Source of the DNA: Triparma columacea
Taxonomy: Eukaryota > Sar > Bolidophyceae > Parmales > Triparmaceae
Direction of reading: 5' to 3'
Assembly: GCA_030267965.1 (NCBI GenBank)
Contig: BRYA01000320.1
Coordinates: 1,594 to 62,943 of the forward strand
Length of the DNA stretch: 61,350 bases
Under the pieces are notes generated by a model that was given only the letters and a program-made list of their open reading frames with translations, ran no database searches and had not been told where the DNA came from. Both the position numbers and the translations under genes were made by a program. This document shows, in pieces, positions 19,941-30,209 of the stretch (positions are counted from its first letter, which is position 1; each line of letters opens with the position of its first letter).

Positions 19941-21253
19941 ATGATATTTACAAGACTATCCACGATCGTTTTCCTCTTAATTATCATACCAGTGACACCT
20001 TATTATAAACATATACCTAATATCACTCCTTCAACTTCCCTTGATACTCCCCTTAATGCAATCTCATCCTCATCCTCATCGCGACATCGGAGAAAACTTC
20101 TACAACTTCCATTTGTGCTCAATACCGCCATAGTTACGTCCATATTTACACCACCATCGTACGCTGATGGTATCGGTCGCCCATTAGCATACAAAGTTGC
20201 ATCAACTCAACCCCCAACATTAGAACCAGTAAGCAACAAAGTTAAGAGGAATGATTACTACAACCAGCTTACGCCAGTGCTCAAGCAGGCGGGGAAGGGA
20301 AAGGATGTTTTGGTTGTGGGACTTAATGAGAGGGGGATAGAGGAGGGCAAATGTGAGTAGGGAGAGTTAAGAGTGAACAAAAGAAGACAAGTGACATGAC
20401 AATTGACATGACAATTGACATGACAAAGGAGAATGATATTCGCCACAGAACGACATTCGTCTCACATCCATCACATTCGTCTTCTCCACCACATTCGCCC
20501 TCCTTTGCTCACCCTTTCCCATGCCCCACCTCCCCCATCTCCCCCCCCCTCCTCTCCTCCCTTGCAGTATCCAAGTCAGAACTAGACTTCCTCTCCAACC
20601 TTTCCTTATCCAACCCCAAATCTCCCGTCTTCCTCGACCCCACCCTCCCCCCCACCCTCCTTGCAAGCTTAAAACAAATCTTTCCCACTTCTACCGAAAT
20701 CCCTCCAATCCCCCCCGTCTCCCCATCTACAACCTCCCTCGTAGACTCAACCCTCCAGATCCCTGGAACCTCCACCACCTACACCCCCTTTGCCCCTACC
20801 CCGAACACCTTCCTCGACTGTTACCTCCAGGTCGTCCTCCCCTCCCTTTACTCCAAGTCCCAGTCCAAAGAAGACTGGCCGACCTACCTTTCCTCTCGCC
20901 TCAACTACTACCGCTTCCTTTACTCTTCCTTGCCCACTCCCTCCCCCAACGGTCCCTTCTCCCTGCTCCTGACCGCAAGCTCCACCGCCGCCTTCCCTTC
21001 CACCCCCTCCTCCCCTAGCCCCTACACTGAAACCGGGGGGCGCAGGCTCGACACGGTCCTCCTGAACCCTACGCCCAAGGACACGCTGAGCGAGGGGCCA
21101 AAGGTTAGGCTGGGGGTGGGGATGAAACCTAGGTGGATACTTAAGGGGGAGGAGTGGGGGGGGAGGAAGGTGGCGGACTGGGTAGTGTTCACGGAGGAAC
21201 CGAGGGGGAGGGAGCTGGAGAGGAACAAGGTTAACTGGACGATGGGATTTTGA
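19941..21253 (+). CDS. Predicted thylakoid-lumen protein, unknown function
   Basis: Two exons are inferred: 19941-20352 and 20568-21253, about 365 residues. I chose M at 19941 over 19851 because it begins a signal peptide (RLSTIVFLLIIIPV). After a Ser-rich linker comes SRHRRKLLQLP, a hydrophobic stretch and the cleavage-like site PPSYA/DG, which together resemble a twin-arginine lumen-targeting signal. The mature protein starts DGIGRPLAYKV, contains GKGKDVLVVGLN before the intron, and continues as a Pro/Ser-rich helical protein ending in NKVNWTMGF. No known domain is recognised. The intron (20353-20567) has a GTGAG donor, three copies of a CAATTGACATGA unit and a CTTGCAG acceptor; the join is phase 1. 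Confidence 0.6.
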
Positions 21254-21449
21254 GCCCCTGTTGTAAGGAGAGGCCATGAAATTCAAAACGCTATTTTCTC
21301 TGGGAAACCCGCTTTTTATCACGCTAAAATTGATATTTAATGCTCCATGTTTTCTTTTTTTGTGCAAAAATACCTATATCGTCTGTTACCCATCCCCCCC
21401 ACTTCTCCCCCCCCCTCCTTCCCCCATACATATGCACAGGCTCGAGTCC

Positions 21450-24400
21450 CTAAAAGCTGATGATCAAATCTAGTAGTAGTTCCTCTTCCCCTCCCCCCCT
21501 CTGCTGAACGTTGACCACAGTGTTCCAGCACTTTCCGAACCACCACATGAGGCTCCCGTACGCGAAGCAGCTCTTCGCCACGTTGCTCTTACCGTCTAGG
21601 GGGTTGACGATGACCAAGGGGTCAAACTCCACGACTACCCCCCCCCCCTGCCCTCCGGTGTTCACCACCCTGCCCCCCTTGTCCGTCCTCTCGAACGGCT
21701 GGCCTCCCGAGTTCTTGCAGTCTATCCCCATATTCCTCGGGTCGAACATGAAGCCATAGTACCAGAAGAAGTGCATGATGACCCCGGCGCTTGTGATCTT
21801 GCCCCCCCTCATGCTTCCCTCGTGGATCCCGTCCACCACGGCCCACTTCTTGTCCTCCTCGGAGTCCTTTTCCGACCCCGACCCCTTCGATCCCCCAACC
21901 TTCGACGGGGGTGTTCCGTCTCCCTCCCTCGTGTCGGCGCTTGGGCTCGCTGCGTCCTCCCTCCTCCCCCCCTGTCCCTTGACCAGGTCGCTCCAGCTCC
22001 TCCTGACCGTCTTGTCCCCGTCACTGTCCCCCCCCTCCTCCTCGCTACCCGCCCTCTCCTTGCTCCCATTCCCCGGCTCCACCTCCTGCTCCCCCCATCC
22101 CCACCTCTCGGCCCTCGACCTCGCCTGTTTCATGACGACTATGACCATGCAGAGCAGTCCGTAGCTACTGAGCCCCCCCGTGAAGGGTTCGTTGAGCTGT
22201 TTCTGCGCCAGAAACTCCTTCAACACGCAGCAGACGCTCACTAGCACGTTCTCCTGCCCCTTCCCACTCTCCCCCTCCCACTCGCTGACCATCTCCGTTA
22301 CGTACTGGCTGCTCCTCATCCCCCCGTGCTCCAGCCCCTCCATAGTGACGTCCACGCTGATCAGGCCGTTCCTGACGTCCGCCCCCCTCCAGCTGATGCA
22401 CGGAGTCCCGGGGCTCCGGGGGGGCTTCCCAATGTCCCCCCCAGGCACAGGGCTCGGGCTCTTGTGGAGCATGCCGGACATGTCAACCTCCTTGCCCTCG
22501 TTTCCGTCCGCCTCGCCGTCAATCATTGTGGGGTCGGCTAGGAATTTTATCAGCGGCACGTTGGCTGTGAGGATAGGTTTGACCTGGAACGCCCATCCCT
22601 TGCCCACCAGCGCCTGTGCGAGCTTAGATATCATGGCGAGGTTCTTCTCCTTCTTCTTCAGTTTCTGCTCGTCCTTGTCCTTCTTCCTCCTCTTGTTGCT
22701 CTGCCTCTTGACCACGATGTCCAGGTCGCTGTGGGGGAGGTCGAGACCGGTGGCGCAGCTGCCGAAGGGGACGGCCGCCATGGGCATGTCCGTGATGACC
22801 TCCTTAGTAATCTTGTTCACGGCGGAGAGGATCTTCTTCCGCGTCTTGCGACGGTCGTGGAGGGCGATGCTCCTCTTGCTCATGAACCTGAGGAAGCGGG
22901 AGGGGGGGCGGGGGGGGTTAGGATGAAGCTTTTCCGCGACTTGCTTAGCTTGTCACCACTTCGCTCCCCCGCTCACCTCTTGACATCCCTATTCAGCCCC
23001 TGACTCAAAATTCTCCAGTCAACGTTCTTTCCTTCACTTCCTCCCTCTCCCCCTCCCCCCCCCGAGCTCTGTGTCCCCGCCGCGTGCGCGATGTAGAAGC
23101 TAGAGTCTCCGATGCTGCTTCCCACCTCGCTGACGTTGGCCGCCGATACGAATTGGTGCTGCGACACGAGCTTCACTGATCCCGTGTCCGCGCTGCTAGC
23201 GATCGATGCCCCCTCCTCCTCTTGGTCAATTTTCTTTCTATTATCCTTCCCCTTGTGATTCTTGCCGCTCTTACCCTTGTTCTTATTTTTGTTCTTATTC
23301 TTATTCTCCCTCCTTTCCTTCTTCTTCGCGGTCTTCCTCCTAGCCTCCTCCTCCTCTTCCCTCTTTTCCCTCTCCCTCCTTTCTTTCTTCTCCAACTTAG
23401 CCACTCTATTCCTCTCGATAATGCTGGCAGCTTCGGCCTTCCTAATCTTCTCAATCTCCGTTTCGACCCCCTTGAAGACGAAGTCTTCGAGGATTCCTCT
23501 CACGAGTTTAAAAGTCTTCTGACGCTGCTCCTTTCTCCTTCTTGCCAATGCCTTACTGTTGGAGGCGCCTGGTGTGGCCGCCACTGCAGCTGGGTCGTCG
23601 CTTTTACCCTTTTGTTGTTCGTTTGGTTGCAGTTGCTGTTGCTGTTGCTGCCCACTCAGCTGTTTCCGCTTCTGCTTCTTCTCCTTCATGTCCTTCCCCT
23701 TCTGTTCCTGCTGCTGCTGCTCTACGCCTTTACTCTCACGAGACAGTGACGGGACTGGAGCGAAATCTGCAGGTCTCAAAACCTCATCACACAACCCATC
23801 TTTGCCTCCCCCCCCAGCCTTCGCCTTTTTCGGGGTGGTGAACTTGTCCCCATCAATATCGCCGCCACCGCCGTTCTCCACCGCACCCGACTTCTTTTCT
23901 TTCTTTGCCTTTCCTTTCTTCCCCCCCACGTTGCCCCCCTTCCTAGCCACCACGTTCCATTGTTCTACTTCCTTCCGCTCTAGCTCTCTCCTCGCCTGCT
24001 CTGCGATGGCTCCTTCGACCTCGTGCAGTGCTGTCTTGCACCGATGAAGCAACGTGGCCCCGACAAAGCCGTCATCGTCCTTCCCGAACGAGAGGCAACG
24101 GGAGACCGGGAGGAGGAACAATTCGCTGACCGGCGACGGAACGTCAAAGTCGCTAGAGTGAAGGAGCTTCTCCTTCACGTCTGCGTCAAGGTCACTCCAA
24201 TGTAATTCAATGTATTCGACATCCTTGCAAACCTTGTTCGTCAACATGCTTTGGCTTTCGTTGTCACCGCTGGCGTTTGTGCTCAACCTGAGGTGGAAAG
24301 ACGGCGACCTGTGTAAATAATGATGTATGCGTGTGCGTGCGTGCGTGCGTGCGTGCGTGCGTACGTGGGTACGCGTTCACGTGATCCCAACGTCACGGCT

Positions 24401-25137
24401 TTCAGCTCACTGCGACGCGCGCCCACTCACCTCCTCGACCACGCGGCAATCTCGATAGTCCATAGCAGGAAGATGTGTATGGGGACCTTTGTCGAGTCCG
24501 TCAGGTCTTCGGGGAGCCAGTGCGGGGTCGCATTCATGAAGTTGCTATTCGGGGACGGGATCGGTTCCTTGGGGGGCTTTGTGAGGAAGAATTGTTTGTT
24601 GATTGTGTTGGATTCTCCCCTAAACTCTGAAATGATCCTGTCTGCCAACGTCACCAACTCGGCCGTGTCCATGTCCAGGAGCAAGCCGTCCAACCTCGCG
24701 CCCTCAGCCCTCGCCCCGACGTCGCTCCCCCTCCTCCCTCCCCATCCTCCCGCCGTGCCCAAGCCCCCCCCACAAGAGTACACTCTAACCCCTGACAAAA
24801 GCCGATCTAAATCCGACATTTTCCCCTCCCCCCCTACGCTCAAGTCTACGATTTCGGCAGTCTTCCTCCCGCTGCTGCAGCGGCAAGAAGAGGGAGAAGT
24901 GGGTTAATGTCTTTCAATTTGAGGTTGATCGACCAACCCAGGAGCAAAGCAGCAGCCTCCTCCCCCACAAACCCCGCCGCACCCCACTCACCTTCCTCCA
25001 GGAGTCGACATTCCAGGACTTCCAATCAGCCCGAACCCCTGGGAGGCCCTAATATTTCGATCAAAGCACTCTCGCAGAGACCTCACTCCGATGCCAAAAT
25101 CCCCCCTTTTGCTTGCTGCCTTCTTCTGACTTCTCAT
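21450..25137 (-). CDS. TRF4/PAPD5-type non-canonical poly(A) polymerase
   Basis: Four minus-strand exons are inferred: 25137-24992, 24874-24431, 24308-22977 and 22887-21450, about 1,119 residues. The nucleotidyltransferase core starts in exon 4: FGSCATGLDLPHSDLDIVV (about residues 683-701) has the catalytic GS and two Asp, and GLISVDVTM supplies the third. The PAP-associated domain follows, with FTGGLSSYGLLCMV and, after a Ser/Glu/Gly-rich insert of about 100 residues, 'HFFWYYGFMFDPRNMGIDC' and FDPLVIVNPLDG. In the nucleus this class adds short A-tails that mark RNAs for exosome decay. The N-terminal 640 residues are low-complexity, with poly-Gln and long Lys/Glu coiled segments. They begin 'MRSQKKAASKRGDFGIGVRS', which I infer as the true start because its exon joins in phase 2; M at 24819 is the fallback. 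A GT-rich microsatellite lies in intron 2. Confidence 0.8.
24331..24376 (+). repeat. GTGC tetranucleotide microsatellite in an intron
   Basis: About ten tandem GTGC units with two variants lie in the intron of the poly(A) polymerase gene between 24308 and 24431. The region is a likely length-variable marker. Confidence 0.8.
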
Positions 25138-25467
25138 ACTCAGCTGCAGGAATAACTGGATCGCTGCGAAAGATTCCACACATAGTGCAGCCTTCGTCTG
25201 CCATCCCCCAACAACTGAGAAATCTTCCCCCGGTTCTCGCAGATTCCTCATCCTCGACACTATTTTCCACCACAGTCGTCAATGCAGAAGTTTTGAGATG
25301 ACTTGGGGGTGTATCGGATGGATATTTGTACCTGTGCAAGACTCCGAGACCCCAATCAATGCGCTTGTCGAGAAGCCACCTAGGACTTTCAAAATCGAAG
25401 TCTTTTCCACCCCGAAATGGGTCAAAGTCCAAAAGGAAGTTTGAATCCCTTCCAGGAAAGCCTTGCG
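25138..25467. promoter_or_regulatory. Divergent intergenic region
   Basis: These 330 bp lie between the inferred starts of the poly(A) polymerase gene (minus) and the coiled-coil gene (plus). A minus-strand open frame crosses it (25061-25486), but it overlaps exons of both neighbours and has no known domain, so I treat it as chance. The promoters of both genes should lie here. Confidence 0.3.
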
Positions 25468-28400
25468 ATGAGCGCTTCGTTCTCATCTTCTAAGTCCACC
25501 CCGGCCGATTGGGAAAAGTCCCTGGCGAATATAATCCAGCGGACGAATTCTAATTTGAACCAAATGAACACAAGGTACTCTGGCGGGTCAGGCCCAATCC
25601 CCACCCCCAGCAGGTACTCTGGGAGTATGCCTCCTCCTCGTCATGGTGGTGGTAGTCCCGTGGTGATGGCTCCGTCGAGGGCCTACGTCAACCAGAACCT
25701 TCCCCCCGCTGCACCCTCCTCAAGCAATTTTGCTGGGGCAAAGGATAACGACCAGAAGCAGCAGGCCGTCCCCTCTGCGCAGAGTGCGGATCAGATTGAG
25801 GCGAACGTTATGAAACAGGTCAGGCAGCTTGTGTCAGACAAGTTTGTGATTGTTGAGCGTTCCGTGGACTCCCTGAGGCAGCAGATTGTTGGGCTCTCCT
25901 CCGAAGTTTCAAGGTGAGTAGTTTGCTGACCGATCGACGACACCTCCTTTCCATTCTTGCACTCACGCAAACGAACAATCATGCGCAGGGTTTCGGCCGA
26001 GGTGGGCACCATGTCCAGGTCAATGAACGCTCAGGAAACCATGGTGGAGTCGCTGAGGCACGACATGAACTCTCGAAGGACGATGCTGGCCAAGATGGAA
26101 TCATGGGTCGCTGACGAGGAGACGTGGAGGAGTAGCATGGACAGTAGAGTCGCTCTTATCTCCAACGACGTCAAGTCTCTCGACAGCGTGGTGTCGAAGC
26201 AGCAGGAGGTGAGGACACATACATGAACTCAGCAGTCAGCTGCGGTCGTCTCTCCGCCTTAATCCAACTACTTTGTTCTTACCTTCCCATCCTCGCAGGC
26301 CATCACGGCGAGAGCTTCCAATGCCGAGCTGAAGATTGCGCTCGATGGGGCCCATCTCACAGCAACTTCGGCAGTCGCTGCTGCAATGTCCCCCGTTCAG
26401 ACTCACCTTGAGCGTGAGCTTGAGGGCATCCGCCGCCACGTTGCCGCCCTGAGAATCGGCAGGGGCAAGGAGGACATCAAGGACATGTCAGCTTCCGAAG
26501 TCGATAGGGCTCTCACGGCTGAGCAACCCTCCGAGCTCCTTGTCAAGTCCGTCGTGACTTCCTCCATGGCTGAGCTTCAGGACAAGCTTGAGGACAAGGT
26601 CACTGCGCATCTCGTCCAGACTCTCAAGTTGGAGCAAAACAATTCACAGCAGGCCCTTACCAAGCTCATTCCAGTTGAGGTCGAGCGGGTTTTCAAAGAA
26701 TCTGGCTTTGGCTCCTCGGTCTCCACTATCCAAACGAAGCTGGAGGAGAAGGAGCGACTGGCCCAGAAGGCTGTGGAATCGGAGCTACAGAAGTTCGTGA
26801 GCACCATTGAAGCAACCAGCTCGATAGTCGATGATGTCAAAAAGCAATTCTCGGAGCTCGAGAAGGTAAGAATGGGGAAAGGTTAAGTTTGACAAACGAG
26901 AACTAACACTTTCCTTTCCATCACAGTCCCAGCAGCTTTCCGTCAGGTCCATCGAGAGGCAGGTGGAGGACTCCCGCACAATCGCTGAGTCACGCGCAGA
27001 GGACGTGCGCGACCGCATGCGTGAGCTTGAGCGCAACGTTAGACAAACTGAGCAGAAGGTGCACGACGACACACTTCAAATCCAAAAGGATATGGCGACG
27101 ATAGTTCAGGAGGCCAACGGAGAGTGGAGGTGAGAATGGACAAGAAGTGAAAGAGCGATATCGCATTTAACATACACTGTAAAGCATTCTTGCGACTCGT
27201 CTTGCTCGCCGCGCAATTCTAACCCAAAGTGCATCACTCGTCGCAGGACTGATATGGCTGAGTTCACCAAACGCCTGTCTATCAATGAGTCGACCATCGC
27301 CAACTACGCTGCGAGCGACGACAAGGCGCTCACGGCGATCAAAAATTTCGGAAACCGGATGGAAGTCGTGGAGGGGGTCAACAGGGACGTAATGAAGAGA
27401 ATCGTTGACACAACAGATTTGGACCACCGTTTGTCCTCCGTTGAGGGAACATCGAAGGCTCTTAATGATCGCGTCACCACGGTTGAGTCGAGGGTTAGTG
27501 ATTTCAAGAACAGCTCTGCTAGCGAGATGCAAACCAACGCCTCTCAACTCAATTCGAGCATCACGGCGATAAAGAAGGATTTCCTCGAGTTCCAAAAGTC
27601 ACTGGAGGAGGGCAAGAAGAATTCGAGCACCGGCGTGGCCAATGTTGCGGGCGCGCTCGAGGGTTTGAAGAAGGACGTAGACATCATTTCCTCGAAGATG
27701 GGTAAGAGCGAGGTCGCCATTGAGAGTCTCGGGGGAAGGCTCGAAGAGGTTGAGAAGGCGCCCGTGCCTGAGACACCGAATTCGTCGTCCAACGGTGCGT
27801 CCCAGTCTGCGTCTCCTGCAGGCGCCAGCAAGGTTGAAGTCGCAAACCTCAAGAAGAAGACGGCAGAGCTTGAGAACAAAATCCAAATGCTTCAATCCTC
27901 TTTCGCCTCAATCGAAGACGTTCACGTTGGAGTTAAACAAGAAATCGCCAAAATCGGCGCTGTCGCAAACAGTGCTGTGGAGAAGACAGAGGGTTTGCAC
28001 AAGAAGGTGGAGACTGTTGCAAGCGAGCAAGCTAAGAAGGAGCAGATGCCTGTGAAGAAGGAGGAGGTGCCTGTGAAGAAGGAGGAGGTGCCTGTGAAGA
28101 AGGAGATTCCTGTGAAGAAGAAGGAAGTGCCTGTGAAGAAGGAGGTTCCTGCGAAGAAGGAGGTGCCTGTGAAGAAGGAGGTTCCTGCGAAGAAGGAGGT
28201 GCCTGTGAAGAAGGAGGTGCCTGTGAAGAAGGAGGTGCCTGTGAAGAAGGAGGTGCCTGTGAAGAAGGAGGTTCCTGCGAAGAAGGAGGTGCCCGCACCT
28301 GCTTCTGCTCCTGCTCCCACCGCTGCAACGTCGACTGAAGATAATGACGACTATGAGGATGACTCTGACTACGAGGACGACTCTGACATCTCACTCTCGT

Positions 28401-28912
28401 CTGACTCTGATGAGGAGGATAACATGAAAGAAGGAAAGTCGCCGAAGAAGTCTAACGAATCGCCCTCTCAAAAGGCCGGCCCGACGCCCACCAAAAAGGC
28501 GAAATCCCCCAGCAAAGGAGCAACGGGGGGCTCCGAACTCAAGGGAAGTCCAAAAAAGAATGAGAAGAGTCCAAACAAGAAAGACAAGAGTCCAACAAAG
28601 GCAGACTCCAAGGAGCAGAACGCCAGCGCAACCACGCCCGCTCGAAAGAAGGCTGCTGCCTCAACGCCTTCTTCCGTAAAGACAGACGCTACAGATGACT
28701 CCTTCTTAAAGGATACGCCACCCGTGACTCCAGTCAAGACCCCTCTCTCGTCGCCCAAGGGATACACACCAAAGAGGACACCAAGCGTTGAAGAGATGCA
28801 TGCGGCACCGACGGCACTTAGTGACTCGGAAAGCGATGGACACAATCATGAAGATAGTGATAGTGAATTCGAGACGGACGACGAACATTTCATCAAGAGC
28901 CCAAAAACTTAA
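25468..28912 (+). CDS. Long coiled-coil protein with Lys-rich VPVKKE repeat tail
   Basis: Five exons are inferred: 25468-25913, 25989-26208, 26299-26865, 26927-27129 and 27247-28912, about 1,033 residues. I do not recognise a named family. Residues 1-120 are Ser/Pro/Gly-rich, with 'ADWEKSLANIIQRTNSNLNQ'. From about residue 120 to 620 the protein is heptad-like coiled coil (for example VMKQVRQLVSDKFVIVERSV). Residues 660-760 hold about 15 copies of (E)VPVKKE or VPAKKE. An acidic patch (DNDDYEDDSDYEDD), a Lys/Ser/Pro-rich stretch with KSPKKS and KSPNKK motifs, and an acidic end follow. Such basic tails occur in nuclear, centrosomal and microtubule-binding proteins, but there is no direct evidence here. 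An alternative in-frame start is 25417. The exon joins keep frame, all with CAG acceptors. Confidence 0.75.
28045..28299 (+). repeat. 18-bp coding repeat encoding VPVKKE
   Basis: Units of 18 bp, GAGGTGCCTGTGAAGAAG and close variants, run in frame and encode (E)VP(V/A)KK. Neighbouring copies are nearly identical, indicating recent slippage or unequal exchange. Confidence 0.85.
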
Positions 28913-29011
28913 AATTCATAAAAGGATGTGACAAAGGAAAAGATTTTAGTCTTTCTGTTGAGTTTTTTTGTTTTAGTTTTTTCAATAACGAAGCCTATCT
29001 CATATCTAGCT

Positions 29012-29818
29012 TTACATGAGAGAGCAAGACCCCTTAGCATTGTTACTTCCCGTGAACGCCGAGAAGCAGCTCGTGTTCTCCTTTACTGTCATGCTGCTCT
29101 CCCTCAAGGAACTGTCAACGAAATCGTCGGTCACGGGGGAGGAGGAGGGAGAGGAGGAGGATAGAGGCGTAGACTCCTCTTTGATAAGTTCGGACACGAT
29201 GGTCCTAGCGACAGTAGGTGGTGAGGGTGGTGTAGGGTTAGTGGTGTTGTCCTCAGACTTCACAACCACCACCTCCGGGGTCTTCGTTTTATCCTCAGAC
29301 GTAGAGACGTCACCTCTGACCCAAGGTTCGGCCGACTCCACGTTTTCCCCAGCTCCTAGGGGTACAAAGGTGGGGTCGTTAACTTCACCCTCAGATGTCT
29401 CGTAAGGGCAGTATGAAATAGGCTTGGGGGTTGGGGTCCTCATCTTCCTAGCGGCGCCGTAGACGAAGGAGAGGGCGGCCTTGGGACGGAGACGGGACTT
29501 TAGGACGTTCTTGGATGAGACGGGACTGTCAGCGTTGGAAATACGAGCGCGAGAATTAGGGGAGAAGATGTTGGATGAGGGAGAGGGGGTGGGAAGGTTT
29601 GACAGAGGCTGACTGTTCTCGCTCGTTTCCCTCTCTTTCTTTAGAATCTTGACGAGACGCTGGTGAGAGATCTTCCAATCTGGGTGTTCCGTCTGAAGGG
29701 ACTTGAGGAGGGTCTTGGCACTTGGCCTCTTGTCGGAGGATGAACCCATTGAGAGCTTGGATAGAGCCGATAGGACCTCGTTAGGCTCAGGGATGTGTTG
29801 CGCTTCTAACTTAGACAT
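29012..29818 (-). CDS. Small protein with helical N-terminus and C-terminal CaaX box
   Basis: A single exon encodes 268 residues. The N-terminal 70 residues are helical and charged: LSALSKLSMGSSSDKRPSAK, then LLKSLQTEHPDWKISHQRLV and KILKKERE, which may be a small DNA- or protein-binding helical domain. The rest is Ser/Thr/Pro-rich and probably disordered, with one conserved-looking patch (RPKAALSFVYGAARKM). The protein ends GSCSLM, a good CaaX motif with Met in the last position, which predicts farnesylation and membrane attachment. No catalytic domain is seen. The stop is 99 bp from the stop of the convergent coiled-coil gene. Confidence 0.6.
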   Translation of the reverse strand: MSKLEAQHIPEPNEVLSALSKLSMGSSSDKRPSAKTLLKSLQTEHPDWKISHQRLVKILKKERETSENSQPLSNLPTPSPSSNIFSPNSRARISNADSPVSSKNVLKSRLRPKAALSFVYGAARKMRTPTPKPISYCPYETSEGEVNDPTFVPLGAGENVESAEPWVRGDVSTSEDKTKTPEVVVVKSEDNTTNPTPPSPPTVARTIVSELIKEESTPLSSSSPSSSPVTDDFVDSSLRESSMTVKENTSCFSAFTGSNNAKGSCSLM

Positions 29819-30209
29819 ATTTCTCTTGGGGTGGGAAGAGAACGAGGGGTAGGGGAGAGGTTAGAGTGGTAATTAGGAAAGGCAAATAAAGTAAACGACT
29901 AACTACGCTGTTGAAAATGAAAGAAAAAGCTGAATTACTTCTCCGGTGGAGTGAGAAGCGCAAATATATATATATCGATAGGATTTTAAACGCGACAGAG
30001 GATTTTACGCGTGAAAGTCGCACATTTACTCACTTTTTAAGAACAAACAGAAAATGGATGAGGGGGAGGTCATTTGGAAAAGGAGGATTAGGCTGCTAAG
30101 GGACCTTAAGTATGAGCACAAAGTTGCGGTAATTAAAAACATTTATCGTGTTTGAATATCATCTCTATCAATTGATTTGTCTCAGTGTGCGTTTGTGTTC
30201 CTCATCCTT
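29819..30209. other. Intergenic region with a possible 33-codon ORF
   Basis: These 391 bp lie upstream of the CaaX protein gene and downstream of the oxidoreductase gene. A plus-strand small ORF at 30053-30154 encodes 33 residues (starting MDEGEVIWKRRIRLLRDL, ending KNIYRV). It has plausible composition but no recognised family. It could also be a first exon with a GTAATT donor. A short AT run (ATATATATAT) lies near 29963. Confidence 0.2.

Noticed and set aside
20747..21367. 206-codon minus-strand frame over the lumen-protein gene
   Set aside because: It is antisense to exon 2 of the plus-strand gene and low in complexity; the plus strand has the targeting signal and spliced frame.
23222..23749. 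Leu-rich plus-strand frame that looks like membrane helices
   Set aside because: It is the complement of Lys/Glu/Gln codons in the poly(A) polymerase N-terminal region.
25061..25486. 141-codon minus-strand frame starting over the coiled-coil gene
   Set aside because: It overlaps exons of both neighbours in a different frame; a phase-consistent first exon for the poly(A) polymerase (25137-24992) explains the region better.
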